Notes under the pieces: model-generated
Told to the model about the DNA's origin: nothing
Seen by the model: only the letters and a program-made list of their open reading frames with translations
Database searches by the model: none
Part shown: positions 36,609 through 47,619 of the stretch, in pieces
Numbering within the stretch: the first letter of the stretch is position 1
Layout of the letters: each line of letters opens with the position of its first letter
Assembly: GCA_023548195.1 (NCBI GenBank)
Contig: JAJHZJ010000808.1
Span: 6,874,389 to 6,938,388 of the forward strand
From: Bettongia penicillata ogilbyi
Lineage: Eukaryota > Chordata > Mammalia > Diprotodontia > Potoroidae
Direction of reading: 5' to 3'
DNA length: 64,000 nucleotides
Translations under genes and position numbers: made by a program

Positions 36609-37290
36609 GGTGATTGCCTTTTTCCTGGCTTTTAAAGTGTACCTCAGAGGCCTCTGTCCTATTTCTTGTGCTGAGAACTTGAGGTCTCATTACTGGCTTT
36701 ATGTTGTGGACTCTGGTTCTTTCAGCTAGGTAATGTTGCAGCTTACCTGGTTTTGAGCTGGCTAGTGTGTACCAAGGCCTAGGCCATGTGAACTCTTCAT
36801 AAACTTCCCCGGGGTTACACTGAAGCTCACGGTGTGAGGTGTGATGGAGAGATGGTCTGGCTGCAGGAGTTCTCCTCCCCGCCTAGGGCTGAGCTAGAGC
36901 ACAAGCAGACTCAGCAGCTGGTGAACCCCTGTCTGCTCTGGTGTCTATCCAATTCTCCTGACTGTGCTAGGGCATGTCTGGGGTCCTGGTATTGGTGCTT
37001 ATGGGCTCCACCCCCCTTGGGCTGATGATCTCCTCCTGGACCAGTGAGGTGAGGCTTGCTGGGATTCCTCTGGCCCTGCAATGGACCCCTTCAGTCACAA
37101 CAAGAGGTACTCTTTTTGTCCATCTTCACTGTCTCCTGACCTGAGAGACTACCGTGCCCCTTATGCTGATTCCACAGATCCAGGATTTTTCCTGGGAAAA
37201 TATTCTCCAGCTTTTTCAAGGTCTGCAAGGGGAACATGGGAGTACTTACAGTTTACTCTGCCATCTTGGCTCCTGGAAGTTCAAGTACAA
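36609..37290 (-). promoter_or_regulatory. L1 5' UTR with internal promoter region (inferred)
   Basis: This is the most GC-rich long segment of the L1 and lies upstream of ORF1. L1 5' UTRs carry the internal promoter; none of the individual binding sites was identified here. Confidence 0.5.
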
Positions 37291-37334
37291 ATGTGTTGTT
37301 TTATAGGTGACTATACAGTATTGAGATCCCATAA

Positions 37335-37911
37335 AAAAACAGACTTTCATTATCTACAATGTACCAGGCTCTGAACTAGGTGCTGGAATATAGTCCACAC
37401 CCTTAAAGGGCTTTTAATCTACCTGGGGATACAAATATGTGAATATAAAGACATATAAAATATATGCAAAATACTTACTGGAGGAGAGCACTTGCAAAGG
37501 TCTCATGTCTAAGAAAATGTGGAAGATGGACCTGGGGTGGGGAGAAATACTGGAGACAAGGAGTCTAATGAGGAAGACAACAGTACAGGTGAAAGGTAAA
37601 GAAGCTCTTGACTAGGATGGTGACTTATAAGAGGATCTAAGCCTTTCACCTTGCAAGAGTATTAATGATAAGACATGGCAAATGATTAAATATGTAGAAT
37701 GAGAAACAACGCAGAGTCAAGGAAGATATAATGTTTGCCAAGCTGGATTACTAGAAGGATGGTGCCCTTGATAGGAATAAGGAAGTTAAGAAAAGGTTGA
37801 TTTTGGAGGAAAAATAATGATTTACGTTTTGGCTAGGTTGAGTTTGAAATGCCTATGGTTCATCTTGTTTGAAATGCTCAACTGCAGATTGTCATTGATA
37901 TATTAGGACTT

Positions 37912-37983
<72 letters not shown>

Positions 37984-38770
37984 TTCTGTGTATAAAGATC
38001 TGGAAGACAACTGGAGATCATAATAAAACTTATGAAAGCTGATGAGAACACCAGTGAGATGGTGTGAAAAGAAAAAAAGGCCAAGGTCTGAGATTTGGGA
38101 CATTTCTAGTGAGTAGGCATTATATGGATGAAGAAAACTGACACAAAGCAGTCCATTAGGAAGAGGGAGAATCACGAGTGACTACTGTTAGGAAAACCCA
38201 GAGAGGAAAGAGTATCCAGGAAGCAAAGCTGTTTCACTGTGTCATATGCTAAAGAAAGGTCTCGAAGCATGAGGATTGAGAAGAGGTCATTAGTTTGGAT
38301 GATGTAAGAGATCATTAGGACAGCAACTAGAGTTAATTGGTAAGTTTAAAAGTCAGGCTTTAAAGGTTTGAAAAGTAAGTGAGAAGTGTAGTCATTTAGT
38401 ATAGATAGTTTTTTTTTCTCCTTAGGAATTTGGCTTATGATATTCAGGAAAGATATAGTGTGATAGCTTAAGGAGATAGTTGCTCTAATAAGGATTTTTT
38501 TTTCCCAGGATGTGAGAGACTTGAGCTTTCTCCTAGGGAGTAGGAAAGGAAATTGCAGATTATTAGACAGAGACTGAAGATAGGAGAAGAAAAAGAGGAA
38601 GAAGAAAGGATAGTAGAAGCAATTGATTGGAGAAAGAGTGAATAAGATCCAGGATCCAGATAGAAAGGACTTTGGCAAGGGTAAAAGAGAAAATATTGTA
38701 GGATGATGTCCAGAGCTTATGAGATGAGCAGAAAAAGAAAGGACTCACAATGAATGGTTTTTATTTTTTC
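37335..38770 (-). mobile_element. long L2 LINE 3' region, antisense
   Basis: A continuous reversed L2 about 1.4 kb long: CTACAATGTACCAGGCTCTG at its tail, then GAAGGATGGTGCCCTTGATA, TTTTGGCTAGGTTGAGTTTG, GATGAGAACACCAGTGAGAT, and AAAGAGTATCCAGGAAGC with GTGTCATATGCTAAAGAAAG. This order follows the L2 ORF2 3' half. A (GA)n tract interrupts it. It abuts the 5' end of the large L1. Confidence 0.85.
37913..37980. repeat. (GA)n microsatellite
   Basis: Sixty-eight bases of uninterrupted GA inside the antisense L2. The Leu/Ser-repeat frames on the minus strand are artefacts. Confidence 0.98.
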
Positions 38771-39224
38771 CATAAAGCGTGAAGATAGGACTTCAAATAA
38801 GAATATCATGATAACTCCAAAAAATATAGTTTCTAAATAAAATTTACTCTATTTGATAGCATTAGGTAATAGCTAGCATAGAGTCCTATAACTAGATGTG
38901 CCCAAATGAACTTAATTTTACTTTGCACCTTTTCTTCCCCCCTCTTCCCTTTCCTCATTTAAAGGTTTTTCAAAAATGTTTTAAAATCCCCCTCTTTGTC
39001 CCAATCTTTTCTCCCTCATCCACCTCCCTATTTTTCCTTTTTTATTATAGTTATTTTCATGTATTCCTTCTCTCCCATTTTCTTTCTTTGCTTTTTCCAT
39101 TTCTTTTCCTTTGTTTGGAACCCCTTAATCTCTGGATCCTTAGGTCCTTATGTATCTGAGATAATTATCTCGTATATTTCTTAGACTTCAATTGAAGGGC
39201 TTAAGTATGAATTTTATTTATCTT
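38771..39224. other. unassigned, C/T-rich in part
   Basis: 38930-39120 is strongly pyrimidine-rich on the plus strand, giving Phe/Leu/Ser-rich spurious frames. It might be an L1 inter-ORF remnant, but this is not secure. Confidence 0.35.
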
Positions 39225-39300
39225 TCTGACTCCTATAGCTCTTAGTACAGGGGTTTACACATAGTAGGTGTCCAACAAATGTTTGTTAAATTGAATTAAA
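39225..39300 (+). mobile_element. L2 3' tail fragment
   Basis: CTTAGTACAGGGGTTTACAC, ATAGTAGGTGTCCAACAAAT and GTTTGTTAAATTGAATT are the sense L2 terminus. Confidence 0.75.
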
Positions 39301-39929
39301 AATCTATTTTTGTATCCTGGAAATGAATTAGCATCATAGTGTAGGCTCACTGAGAAATAATCTATCATGCTGACTTGCCACTATTTTTTTAAATTTAGAT
39401 AAGATGTAAGAAATGAGAAAACAAGTCTCATCAAAATAACCTGATGTTAACAAGTCTTCCTTTGGGTTTTTAGAGCTCTGTTTTCTGAACAAAAATGTTA
39501 TTATGAGTGCTTAATTTCCCTGCTGATTTTCTTGGGATTGAGTCAGAGAAAAATTTTGTTTGAACATGGGAATGAGTTCATCTATTTACAATCCTGGTGT
39601 TATTTAAAATGTGTAATGGTAAAAAGAAAATCTAATGACAAAACAGACCCGCAAAGTCAAGAAGATATAGATATGAAATATGAAATCAAAAATTTGGAGT
39701 GGGAGTGAGTATAATAAATTAAAGTTTTCAGAAGTCAAAGTCCAATTCATTATCCCAGAAAGGGTTATTTTTTATTTAAAACAAGTATGTACATTTAGAA
39801 GTTGGAGGAGGTGAAGTCACTTTCTTTGGTTGCTATATCTCTCTAACCTGCCACCATGAGTCCCTTAGTTTATAGGACTTGGCTTCTTGTGTTTATTCTT
39901 TCTTGGGACTCAACTTATTTATGTATTGG
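39301..39929. other. unassigned AT-rich sequence
   Basis: Nothing recognised. Confidence 0.35.
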
Positions 39930-40086
39930 TGTGTACATGTACACATACACACATATACATGCGAATGCACACATGCACAATATATACACAGGTTGTGTTC
40001 CATACGTGTGCATATGTAACACATATGTGTGTGCATGTATGCATGGAGGTCCCAAATATTAGTATATGTGCATGGGTACACACATA
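39930..40086. repeat. alternating TG/CA/TA-rich tract
   Basis: Degenerate TGTACA, CACA and CATATG units over about 150 bases. Overlapping Cys/His/Thr-rich frames on both strands are artefacts. Confidence 0.75.
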
Positions 40087-40224
40087 ATGAGAGTTTCAAA
40101 ACAAGCCAGGAAACTATTGGGGTTTTTTCCTTGCTCATCTGTTGTTTAAACAGTTCCTATGATTTCCTAGGCGCTCTGAAGGTGAACACAAAGAACTGCT
40201 TTGCCAGTACAGATGGACACTTTC

Positions 40225-40345
40225 CTTGAAATTTGCATTCTTTAGAGGGTTGTCTGAGTACTGAGAGATTAAGTGACATGCAAAGGATGAGACATAGACA
40301 GGATGCATCAGAAGGCAACTTAACCAAGGTCTTCCTGCTTCCAAC
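40225..40345 (-). mobile_element. MIR-like SINE fragment, antisense
   Basis: GAGAGATTAAGTGACATGCA followed by ACCAAGGTCTTCCTGCTTCC resembles the reversed MIR CORE and head. Confidence 0.55.
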
Positions 40346-41092
40346 AGCAGCTCTCTGTTGAAAGCAACCTCAGACAGTTCATAGTTTCATTGAAAGTTTC
40401 AAATGAAAGCTCAGTGTGTCTTTTTCCTTTATCTCTTTGATTTGTTTTAAAGGCCCAGGTGCAGAATCAGGGGAAATAATACTCAGAGGCTCTCTCCCAT
40501 AACATGGGTCTGGTCTGCTTCTTCAGGCTTTGTCTGGAATAGGCTTTCAACTTCAGAAGGAAGTTTCTCAACTCAAATATTGAACTCTTTAGAACACTGA
40601 GCAGGTTTAGCTAATCAGTATTCTCCAACTGAAATCTTTTTTTTTCACCAAGTGTACACCTTAGTTTCCTGATAGATTGCTGAATAGGAGAGAAAATATG
40701 ATGTGGGGATAGCTAAATATTTAGTTTTAAACTAAATTTTAAACTGAAGTTTTAGTTTCCTTACTATTCAGAATATCCCATTCATAAAGCAAAATCCCAA
40801 AACTGAGTAGATTAGTTCTCACAGAGAGAAGCTATCTATCTTAATAATACTAAAACTAAATCCAGAGGGATTATCTTATCTTGTTCTACCTATGTATATA
40901 TGTAGCCTTTGATATGTATGTTTGGCTAACAATACATTTTCCTTCAACATATATGTAGACACAGATCTTGACCCTGTATCCTAGAAAGGGATGACATCTT
41001 TATTTGTGGAATATGAGTTAATTTGTCTGGCCAGAATTTAGCATTTGGCACTATTAAAGATAAATGCTGCACCCATTAAATTTATGTCACAG
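40346..41092. other. unassigned sequence
   Basis: No family is assigned. An inverted AT-rich motif (TTTAGTTTTAAACTAAATTT) lies at about 40720-40745. Confidence 0.3.
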
Positions 41093-41192
41093 ACATATAC
41101 ATATGCATACGTATATTTAAGATGTAATAGTTAATAGAATATATACATACGTACATATATATAACACATATATCACATATATTATACAGACA
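41093..41192. repeat. (TA)n/(CATA)n-rich tract
   Basis: Interrupted TATA, CATA and TACA units. Confidence 0.7.
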
Positions 41193-41864
41193 CACTTTAT
41201 ATAAGTTACTATTAGTTACTGTATATGATTAGCTAAAAGTACTAAACAATCATCAGAAATGACTGTTCCTTTTATATAAGCAGGCAAAGTTTTTCTGCTT
41301 TTGACGATTAATTTTTTTCTCTTCCTCCTAATTCTCTAGTATCCAGATTCAACATCAAATTTGAATTTTGTCCTGGGAGTTCAGTTCTTTTCTCACATAG
41401 ATTTCTGCCACTCTACCCCCCGCCCACTCTCTCTACCTACCCCCCACACCCCTCCCTTACACGTACTTATTAAAGATAGAAGCCACGGATCCATGTTTAA
41501 AACAGCATTCCAGAAGTTATGATCATACCAATACACTTTACTTATGACCCAAGCCTAAGGTTTTCTTCATTAGCTCTTTCTCCCAACACATGCCTCCATG
41601 GGTTAGTCATTAGTATTAAAAATGTGGAACAGACCTTAGAAATAATCTATAGGTTTTACCCTGCTCTGTGCCGTTCTACATGTAACATATTCATGTGTTC
41701 CATTTTCCTTGTTCCTACCGATAAGGGGCAGCCCTGGATAGTCTAGGACACAAGTCAATATACTATCAGGGTTCATAGAGAGACGGAACTTAAAGGAAAA
41801 TCCGTCTAAGATTATGGGTACAAAACAGAGAGATAACAGATTGAAAATAAACTTCAGTGTGATG
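41193..41864. other. unassigned sequence
   Basis: Includes a C-rich run at about 41410-41460. The 75-codon frame at 41519-41746 (+) has no domain. Confidence 0.3.
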
Positions 41865-41960
41865 TAAAACCTTTGAGATCAAGAACTGCATTCTAGTTCT
41901 TGAGCATACAAGCATCTTAGCATCTGACACAGTGCCTTGTACTTAATAGACAATTACCAA
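41865..41960 (+). mobile_element. L2 3' tail fragment
   Basis: GAGATCAAGAACTGCATTCT, then GACACAGTGCCTTGTACTTA and ATAGACAATTACCAAATGA. Confidence 0.65.
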
Positions 41961-43139
41961 ATGAAAAAAATACATTTCAATGATTCCCTGGAATCTGGAA
42001 ATTTAGTGGTAGAATGAAGGGAATTATAAAATGGAGAGAAACTGCTAGGTCGAGGCAGACTAAGTGATAGGACAGTGGTGAAAGAAGTCAGTGATTTTTT
42101 TCTTGACATGAACATACATTTACCTCAGAGAGTTCATAGTTAAGCTACTTAGAATTGATTCACTTCTGTTTTCAAAGAGAGAGAAAAGTCTGAATAATTA
42201 GTTTTCCATTTTTAGCAGAGAAAAAACTCCATAAAACTTGAAATGGTTAGAGAAAGAATTTTAAGTCATTTGACAAAGGAGGGAGCCAGAAAAAGCTATG
42301 ACTCCCTCTCAAGTCCTTCTGAGGTTACATTATATAGAATTCAGACAAGAATCTAAGAACATTAGCCTCAATGGCTGCATGTAGGCTGTAGACAGTTTCC
42401 AGAGAAGTGCAATTTGAGATTTATATCAGCAGGTAAGCAAAGCATTCAAATTTAGGGAATCCAAACTTGAGTGATTTCAAAACAAGACCTCAGTGGAATT
42501 TAAACATTCTGTGCAACCATCTGGATAGTTTGGTCTAACCTCTGCCACAGGCTTTGGGTTAGATAATTTTCTAGTCATATAAAGCTAGTTTCAACAATAT
42601 AATGATTATTAAGTTTTTTCTAGCAGTGTGATTATATTTTTTACACCATATCTTGGGAAATATGTCTCACATAAAGCCATTTTGGAATTGCAATTTATAA
42701 TATTCTTTAAAAATTTATTAGATAAAACAATTTCAGAGATTAAGTACAATTTAGTTGAATTTACCAGACAGAAAAATTGTCACTTAAAAGTTGGTGTATC
42801 TTAAGGAATAAATTTCTTAAGTTTTTCAGTTTTGTGAAGGGTAAAACTGGCAACCACCTTTTCTAAACTAAGATATTTCCACTCTAAATCTGGTTACCAT
42901 CTCTAGCTTATTTTCTAGGAATTTATAGCTCATTTTTGATTTTTTTTACCCAATTTTCTGATAGAAAATGTTGAAGCCCTGGGGTGAGGTAAAAGATTTT
43001 AATGCAAGTCTTTGTTTTTCAAGAATTTTATTAGGTATTGATGATTTCCATGGTTAATGTAATAATGGAAAGGAATTTGGATATTAAAAATAATTTATTA
43101 ATATTTTATTTAAGGGAAAAAATGAGGCCCTAATATGAT
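41961..43139. other. unassigned AT-rich sequence
   Basis: No repeat or gene recognised. Confidence 0.35.
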
Positions 43140-43232
43140 TTCACTGAAGATTTAGTTCATCTTTGCAACTCTAGTACTTATAACAGTGCTTAACATAGAG
43201 AAAGCAAATAGGCATTTATTGACTGAGTAATG
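43140..43232 (+). mobile_element. L2 3' tail fragment
   Basis: TCATCTTTGCAACTCTAGTA, AACAGTGCTTAACATAGAGA and GGCATTTATTGACTGAGTAA. Confidence 0.65.
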
Positions 43233-43562
43233 GTAGTGATCCTCCATAGACAAAATGAGAAAAGACTGGGAAAATGATCAAGGAAAGAAAAATTCCTACT
43301 GAAATAAAAAAAATACTACAAAATTCTCAAGATGCCAAAAGAGAATCATCTTGTAATAACCAGACTTATGATCCTAACATAGAGAATGAAGTGTCCAGAA
43401 GCTCATCAACGACATTCAAAATATCCGATAAAAGGTTTTAAGAAAAAAGTTTTGGTGTGAAGTCAAAGCATCTGCTCCAAAACTAGATGGCTTAGAATAA
43501 AAGCTAGGACAGAGAGCACAGGGCAAGTTGAATAGGAAGGGATCATATCCAAAAAAATAAAA
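43233..43562 (+). other. unassigned, protein-like scrap
   Basis: One plus frame reads KIPTEIKKILQNSQDAKRES and NIENEVSRSSSTTFKISDKR over about 43265-43440 without a stop. No family is recognised. It may be a retroelement remnant. Confidence 0.25.
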
Positions 43563-44330
43563 TTAAGAGGTGACAGAGGAATGTATTGGGAGGAAAAAAG
43601 GGAGAAATGGAATGGGGCAAATGATCTCTCATAGAAGAGGCAAGAAAAAGCTTTTGTAATGGAGGGGAAAAGGGAGGAGGTGAAAGGGAAAATTGAAACT
43701 TACTCTCATCACATTTGGCTCAAGTAAGGAATAACATGCACACTCAATTTGGTATGAAAATCTATCTTACATTATAGGAAAATAGGGGAGAAGGGAATAA
43801 GAAGGGTGGGGGGATGATGGAAGGGAGGGCAAATGGGAGGAAGGAGTAACTAGAAGTAAACGCTCTTGGGGAGGGACTAGGTCAAAAGAGAGAATAGAAG
43901 AAATGAGGGGCAGGATAGGATGGAAGGAAATATAGTTAATGTTATAAAACACATCTATTATGTAAGTCATTTGTGAAACTACACATATATAGTCTATATT
44001 GCATTGCCTGCCTTCTCAGTGGGGATGGGTGGGGAGGGAGGAAGGAGGAGAAGTTGGAACTCAAAGTTTTAGGAACAAATGTTGAGAGTTGTTTTTGCAT
44101 AAAACTGGGAAATAAGAAATACAGGTAATGGGGTATGGAAATTTATCTTGCCCTACAGGACAAGAGAAAAGATGGGGATAAGGGAAGGGAGGGGTATTAG
44201 AAGGGAAGCCACGTAGATGGAAGGGGCAATCAGAATGCACAGCATTTTGGGGGTGAGGGGATAGATGGGGAGAAAATTTGGAACTCAAAATTTTGTGGAA
44301 ATGAATGGTGAAAACTTAAATAAATAAAGA
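43563..44330 (+). repeat. purine-rich repeat with two related tandem units
   Basis: Two units share landmarks in the same order. Unit 1 (about 43720-44100) has GGTATGAAAATCTATCTTAC, a GGGGAGAAGGGAATAAG stretch and GTTGGAACTCAAAGTTTTAG. Unit 2 (about 44130-44330) has GGTATGGAAATTTATCTTGC, a GGGGATAAGGGAAGG stretch and TTTGGAACTCAAAATTTTGT. Unit 2 ends in an A-rich AATAAATAAA tail. This suggests the 3' UTR of a marsupial non-LTR element with duplicated subunits; the family is not assigned. Confidence 0.55.
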
Positions 44331-44450
44331 AAACTGAGACAAACAAGGTAAACTGACTTGCCCAGGGTCACACAGCTGGTAAGTGTCTGAGGGTAATTTG
44401 AACTCAGGTCTTCCTGATTGCATGCCCATTCTCATCTATTACTTTACCTT
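44331..44450 (-). mobile_element. MIR/CORE-SINE fragment, antisense
   Basis: CTGACTTGCCCAGGGTCACA, CAGCTGGTAAGTGTCTGAGG and TTGAACTCAGGTCTTCCTGA. Confidence 0.8.
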
Positions 44451-44454
44451 TCCC

Positions 44455-44590
44455 CAAGGTAGCAGGGTAGAGTGGAAAGGGAACTGAATTTTCAGAGGTC
44501 TTAAGTTCAAATACAGTTCATCCACTTAATGGTAGAACCATAGGCAAGTTGCTTAACCTCTCTGGGACCCAGCTTTCTTAGCAATCAACT
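44455..44590 (+). mobile_element. MIR-like SINE fragment
   Basis: AGTGGAAAGGGAACTGAATT, TTAAGTTCAAATACAG and AAGTTGCTTAACCTCTCTGG. With the previous entry it forms a head-to-head pair. Confidence 0.65.
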
Positions 44591-45044
44591 TTCTTTGTAC
44601 TGAAAATTTAACAATCAGCTGTCACAAAATGTATCAGAAGAGCTGGCTTTATGTAGCACACTGTTGACTGCAACCTAACTTACCTGAAAGTTCATCCCAT
44701 CACCCTTCCTGGTTTCTGGAAGAGCCAGTTGAAGAGAACTCCCCTGGAGAAGGCTGTGTACAAATGCCTTCCCACCCTGATCTACCATCTGCCATTTCTA
44801 ATCAACCATCCCAATTTTGCAAATCATGTATTGCTCAGCAGCTAAGGGTCTTAAGTCGCCTTCTTTCTAAAGTGGCTATTTCATTGCCCAGAACAAAGCC
44901 AACTGTGTTCGTAGCATGTTGCTAGGAAGTTGCATGTGTAGGGATGAAAAGGACAGTAAGGACTTCTTAGGAAATTAAAAAATTTTTTAAAAGTTCATAT
45001 GGAGAGTCCAACAGTTAGTTCTGGAGCAGGATGTCTGTAAAATG
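44591..45044. other. unassigned sequence
   Basis: Moderate GC; nothing recognised. Confidence 0.3.
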
Positions 45045-45190
45045 ATGAGATCCTACTAGATGATCTCTAGCTCTGAGAGTCTACCTTCCATGTTCTAAGG
45101 CCCCTTCTAGCTCTAGCATTTATTTTCTATAGACTATATTGTAAGATTCCCTTTTTGGCTCCTATGTTCTGTGTTCTAAGGTCTTTTCAG
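45045..45190 (+). repeat. tandem MIR3-type tail units
   Basis: Related words recur: GATCTCTAGCTCTGAGAGTC, GGCCCCTTCTAGCTCTAGCA, then CCCTTTTTGGCTCCTATGTT, with TTCTAAGG between them (CATGTTCTAAGGCCCC and GTGTTCTAAGGTCTTT). This looks like a MIR3 tail duplicated two or three times. Confidence 0.5.
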
Positions 45191-45300
45191 TTGTAAGTTC
45201 CTTCCAAAGTAAGGACTGCACCATTTTTCATTTTTGTTTCTTAAGCATGATATGTTGTACTTTTGGGATTTAATAAATATTTGTTGACTTGAAAAGAAAG
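45191..45300 (+). mobile_element. L2 3' tail fragment
   Basis: GTTCCTTCCAAAGTAAGGAC, then TTTAATAAATATTTGTTGAC at the end. Confidence 0.7.
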
Positions 45301-45419
45301 TATGAAAGCTGGGGAAACAACTACTATGCAGATGACATTGAGAAAAGTAATGGAAGAGATGGAATTCAAAAGTTAAAGGTTGTAAAATGGGAGGGACATG
45401 TGAAAAATCTGTTATCAAA

Positions 45420-47000
45420 AACAACCTCTCTTCTCAGCATGGCTTGAAAATATACTCAAAGAATCATTGATCATTCAAGAAAAAAACATGATGAAGTTAT
45501 ATTTCAGGAAATCATAAAAGAAAACTGTGTAGAAATATTGGAGCGAGCAGGTAGAAAAGTCACTGATAGACACTTCCAGATTGGAATCCCATATTTAACT
45601 TATCCACAAATATGATTGCCAAGGTCAAATTGAAAAAAAACTGTTGAAAACTATCAGAAAGAAGAATGAATAACTCAGTTTCATGTACAACATGAGTAAA
45701 AATATAAAGGAAAGAAATGTATGGAATATGTTGTACCAAAAATAGAAGGAAATGGCTTGCAGTGAAGAGTAACTCATTCTTCAAAACTGATGATAATCCT
45801 ACAGTAGGAAAAAACAAACATAACAAATTTGAGTTAATGTTCAGAAAGAATAGAATTTATTGTGTTTTATGTGAATTCAGAAATGCAAAACTGACAACCA
45901 TAATCTCAGATAAAACAATGATATGATGATATTATCAGCAGAGAAAAGCAGAGAAGTATGTTCCTTACAAAGCACCACAGATAGCGGTGAAAACTCTCAG
46001 TATAAAAATGCATACAGAAAATGATATACTGCTTGATGACTTCACAACTTTTCAGATTTAGATCAAATCTAATATAAATCTAAAGAAGAATGAAATTAAG
46101 TGTCTGAAAGAATGATAGAAAATAGCATATAATTTTAATGATTATTGAATGGAAATATTTGAGAGCCCTTATTTTTCTAAATTGAATGTCATCTTTAAAA
46201 CTGAATATGTGATAGAACATGAAAAATTAAAAAATGGAGAAAAGCAAAAAATATTAAATCATTCACAAACTATAAATCAAGAATTAAAATCAATAATAAA
46301 AATATGAAGGAGGAATACAGATCTAAATAATTTAACACAGAGGCATGATTTGGATGTTAATGCAAATTAGAGTTGTTCTTTATGTCCTGATACATATCCT
46401 GTGTTATTCTTGCCCTTGGTCTCCCTTAAGTTCACCACAGGGGGTTTGTACTGCCTCAATTTTTTTGTAGCATATTAATATACCAGTGGAGCATTCAGGC
46501 TATCTACCCGTTATCTCTTGTTCGTCATATAGCCAGGTCACCTTATTAAATCATGATTTTCTTGATAGCTTTTTTTTTTTTACTGAATTAAATGCTTCCT
46601 TCAGCATTTCTTACTTCCTGTACATTGTGAATAATATACACCTTTACATTATCCTCTTAGTGAGGTCCATTGTAACATTTCTTAGAAAGAATAGATAATT
46701 CTATTAAATACAATGAAAACAATGAGACAACATATTAAAATCGGTGAGATGTAGTTAAGGTAGTTTTCAGAGGAAAGTTTATCTTGGTGAGAAGATTTAA
46801 TGAAACAGAGAAACAGAAGATTAATGAGTTGTGTGTTCAATTAAAAGAATTCAGAAAATAAAACTCAGTCTAATTATCTCCAAATTTAATAGTGAAAATT
46901 TAAAGAGAGATAAATTGTCAGTATGAAATTTCAGAATGAAAATCTATAGAGCTGATACACATAACTAAAAACTGGGAAATGCTTTATATAAAGCAAATGA
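45420..47000 (+). mobile_element. decayed L1-like LINE (ORF1 and ORF2 pieces)
   Basis: At 45490-45600 a plus frame reads EVIFQEIIKENCVEILERAG, the counterpart of FQGIIKENCPKVL in ORF1 of the large L1. At 46755-46860 another reads VVFRGKFILVRRFNETEKQK and INELCVQLKEF, a segment typical of ORF2 before the reverse transcriptase. The middle is not clear and may hold other inserts. Confidence 0.55.
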
Positions 47001-47005
47001 ATACA

Positions 47006-47085
47006 TATTTGTGTGTATATATAATATGTATATGTGTATATAGACATATGCATACATATATGTCTATATCTGTCTATATATTTTT
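47006..47085. repeat. (TA)n/(TG)n/(TATC)n tract
   Basis: Interrupted TGTATA and TCTATA units. Confidence 0.75.
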
Positions 47086-47254
47086 AAAATATTAAGACTA
47101 CATTGGAGAGACAGGAGCAGCATGGAAGTGTAATGATTCTTGACTGACAGATTTTCTCTCATATTTATAAATGGAGCATTTTCTGAGCACTTAGCATGTG
47201 TAGGTAATACAGTCCACCTTGCCATCTCAATATGGGGCTTTATATTAAGTTATG

Positions 47255-47578
47255 TCTTGTGTTGAGGGCAGCGAGGTGGTGCAGTGGATAGAGCAGTGGA
47301 AGACCTGAGTTCAAATCTCATCTCAGACACTTGACACTCACTAGCTGTGTGACCTTGGGCAAGACACTTAACCCCAACTGCCTCATCCTGGGTCATCTCC
47401 AGTCATCCTGATGAATATCTGGTCACTGGATTCAGATGGCTCTGGAGGAGAAGTGAGGCTGGTGACCTGCACAGCCCTCCCTCACTCAAAAACAAAGTCA
47501 AGTGCAAATCATGTCATTATTTCTCTGATGGCGTGGTCTTTGGCAACGAAGGACGAACACACACACAGATCTTGTGCT
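47255..47578 (+). mobile_element. composite tRNA-headed SINE, full length
   Basis: The element (47266-47569, plus) begins GGGCAGCGAGGTGGTGCAGT, has GAGTTCAAATCTCATC and GTGACCTTGGGCAAG, then the 3' body GGTCACTGGATTCAGATGGC and GGCAACGAAGGACGAACACA. Short direct repeats TCTTGTGTT (47255-47263) and TCTTGTGCT (47570-47578) flank it. It is the sense counterpart of 23730-24041. Confidence 0.9.
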
Positions 47579-47619
47579 AGTGAATTTCTAGAAGACAAAG
47601 TATTATAATTGGGCTTCAT

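Larger units (their letters stand above)
30905..37290 (-). mobile_element. near full-length L1 LINE, inactive
   Basis: This element of about 6.4 kb lies in minus orientation. It contains a GC-richer 5' UTR (about 36609-37290, starting with the complement of CCATCTTGGCTCCTGGAAGT), ORF1 (about 35520-36608), a C/T-rich inter-ORF region when read on the plus strand, ORF2 (about 31480-35020) and a 3' UTR (about 30905-31480). All parts are in the expected order. Stops and frameshifts break both ORFs. Target-site duplications were not identified. Confidence 0.92.

Noticed and set aside
37878..38175. Minus frames with long Ser-Leu repeats
   Set aside because: They cross the (GA)n tract inside an antisense L2 and are artefacts.
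38896..39184. Overlapping 87- and 62-codon Phe/Leu/Ser-rich frames
   Set aside because: They come from a pyrimidine-rich stretch and have no recognisable domain.
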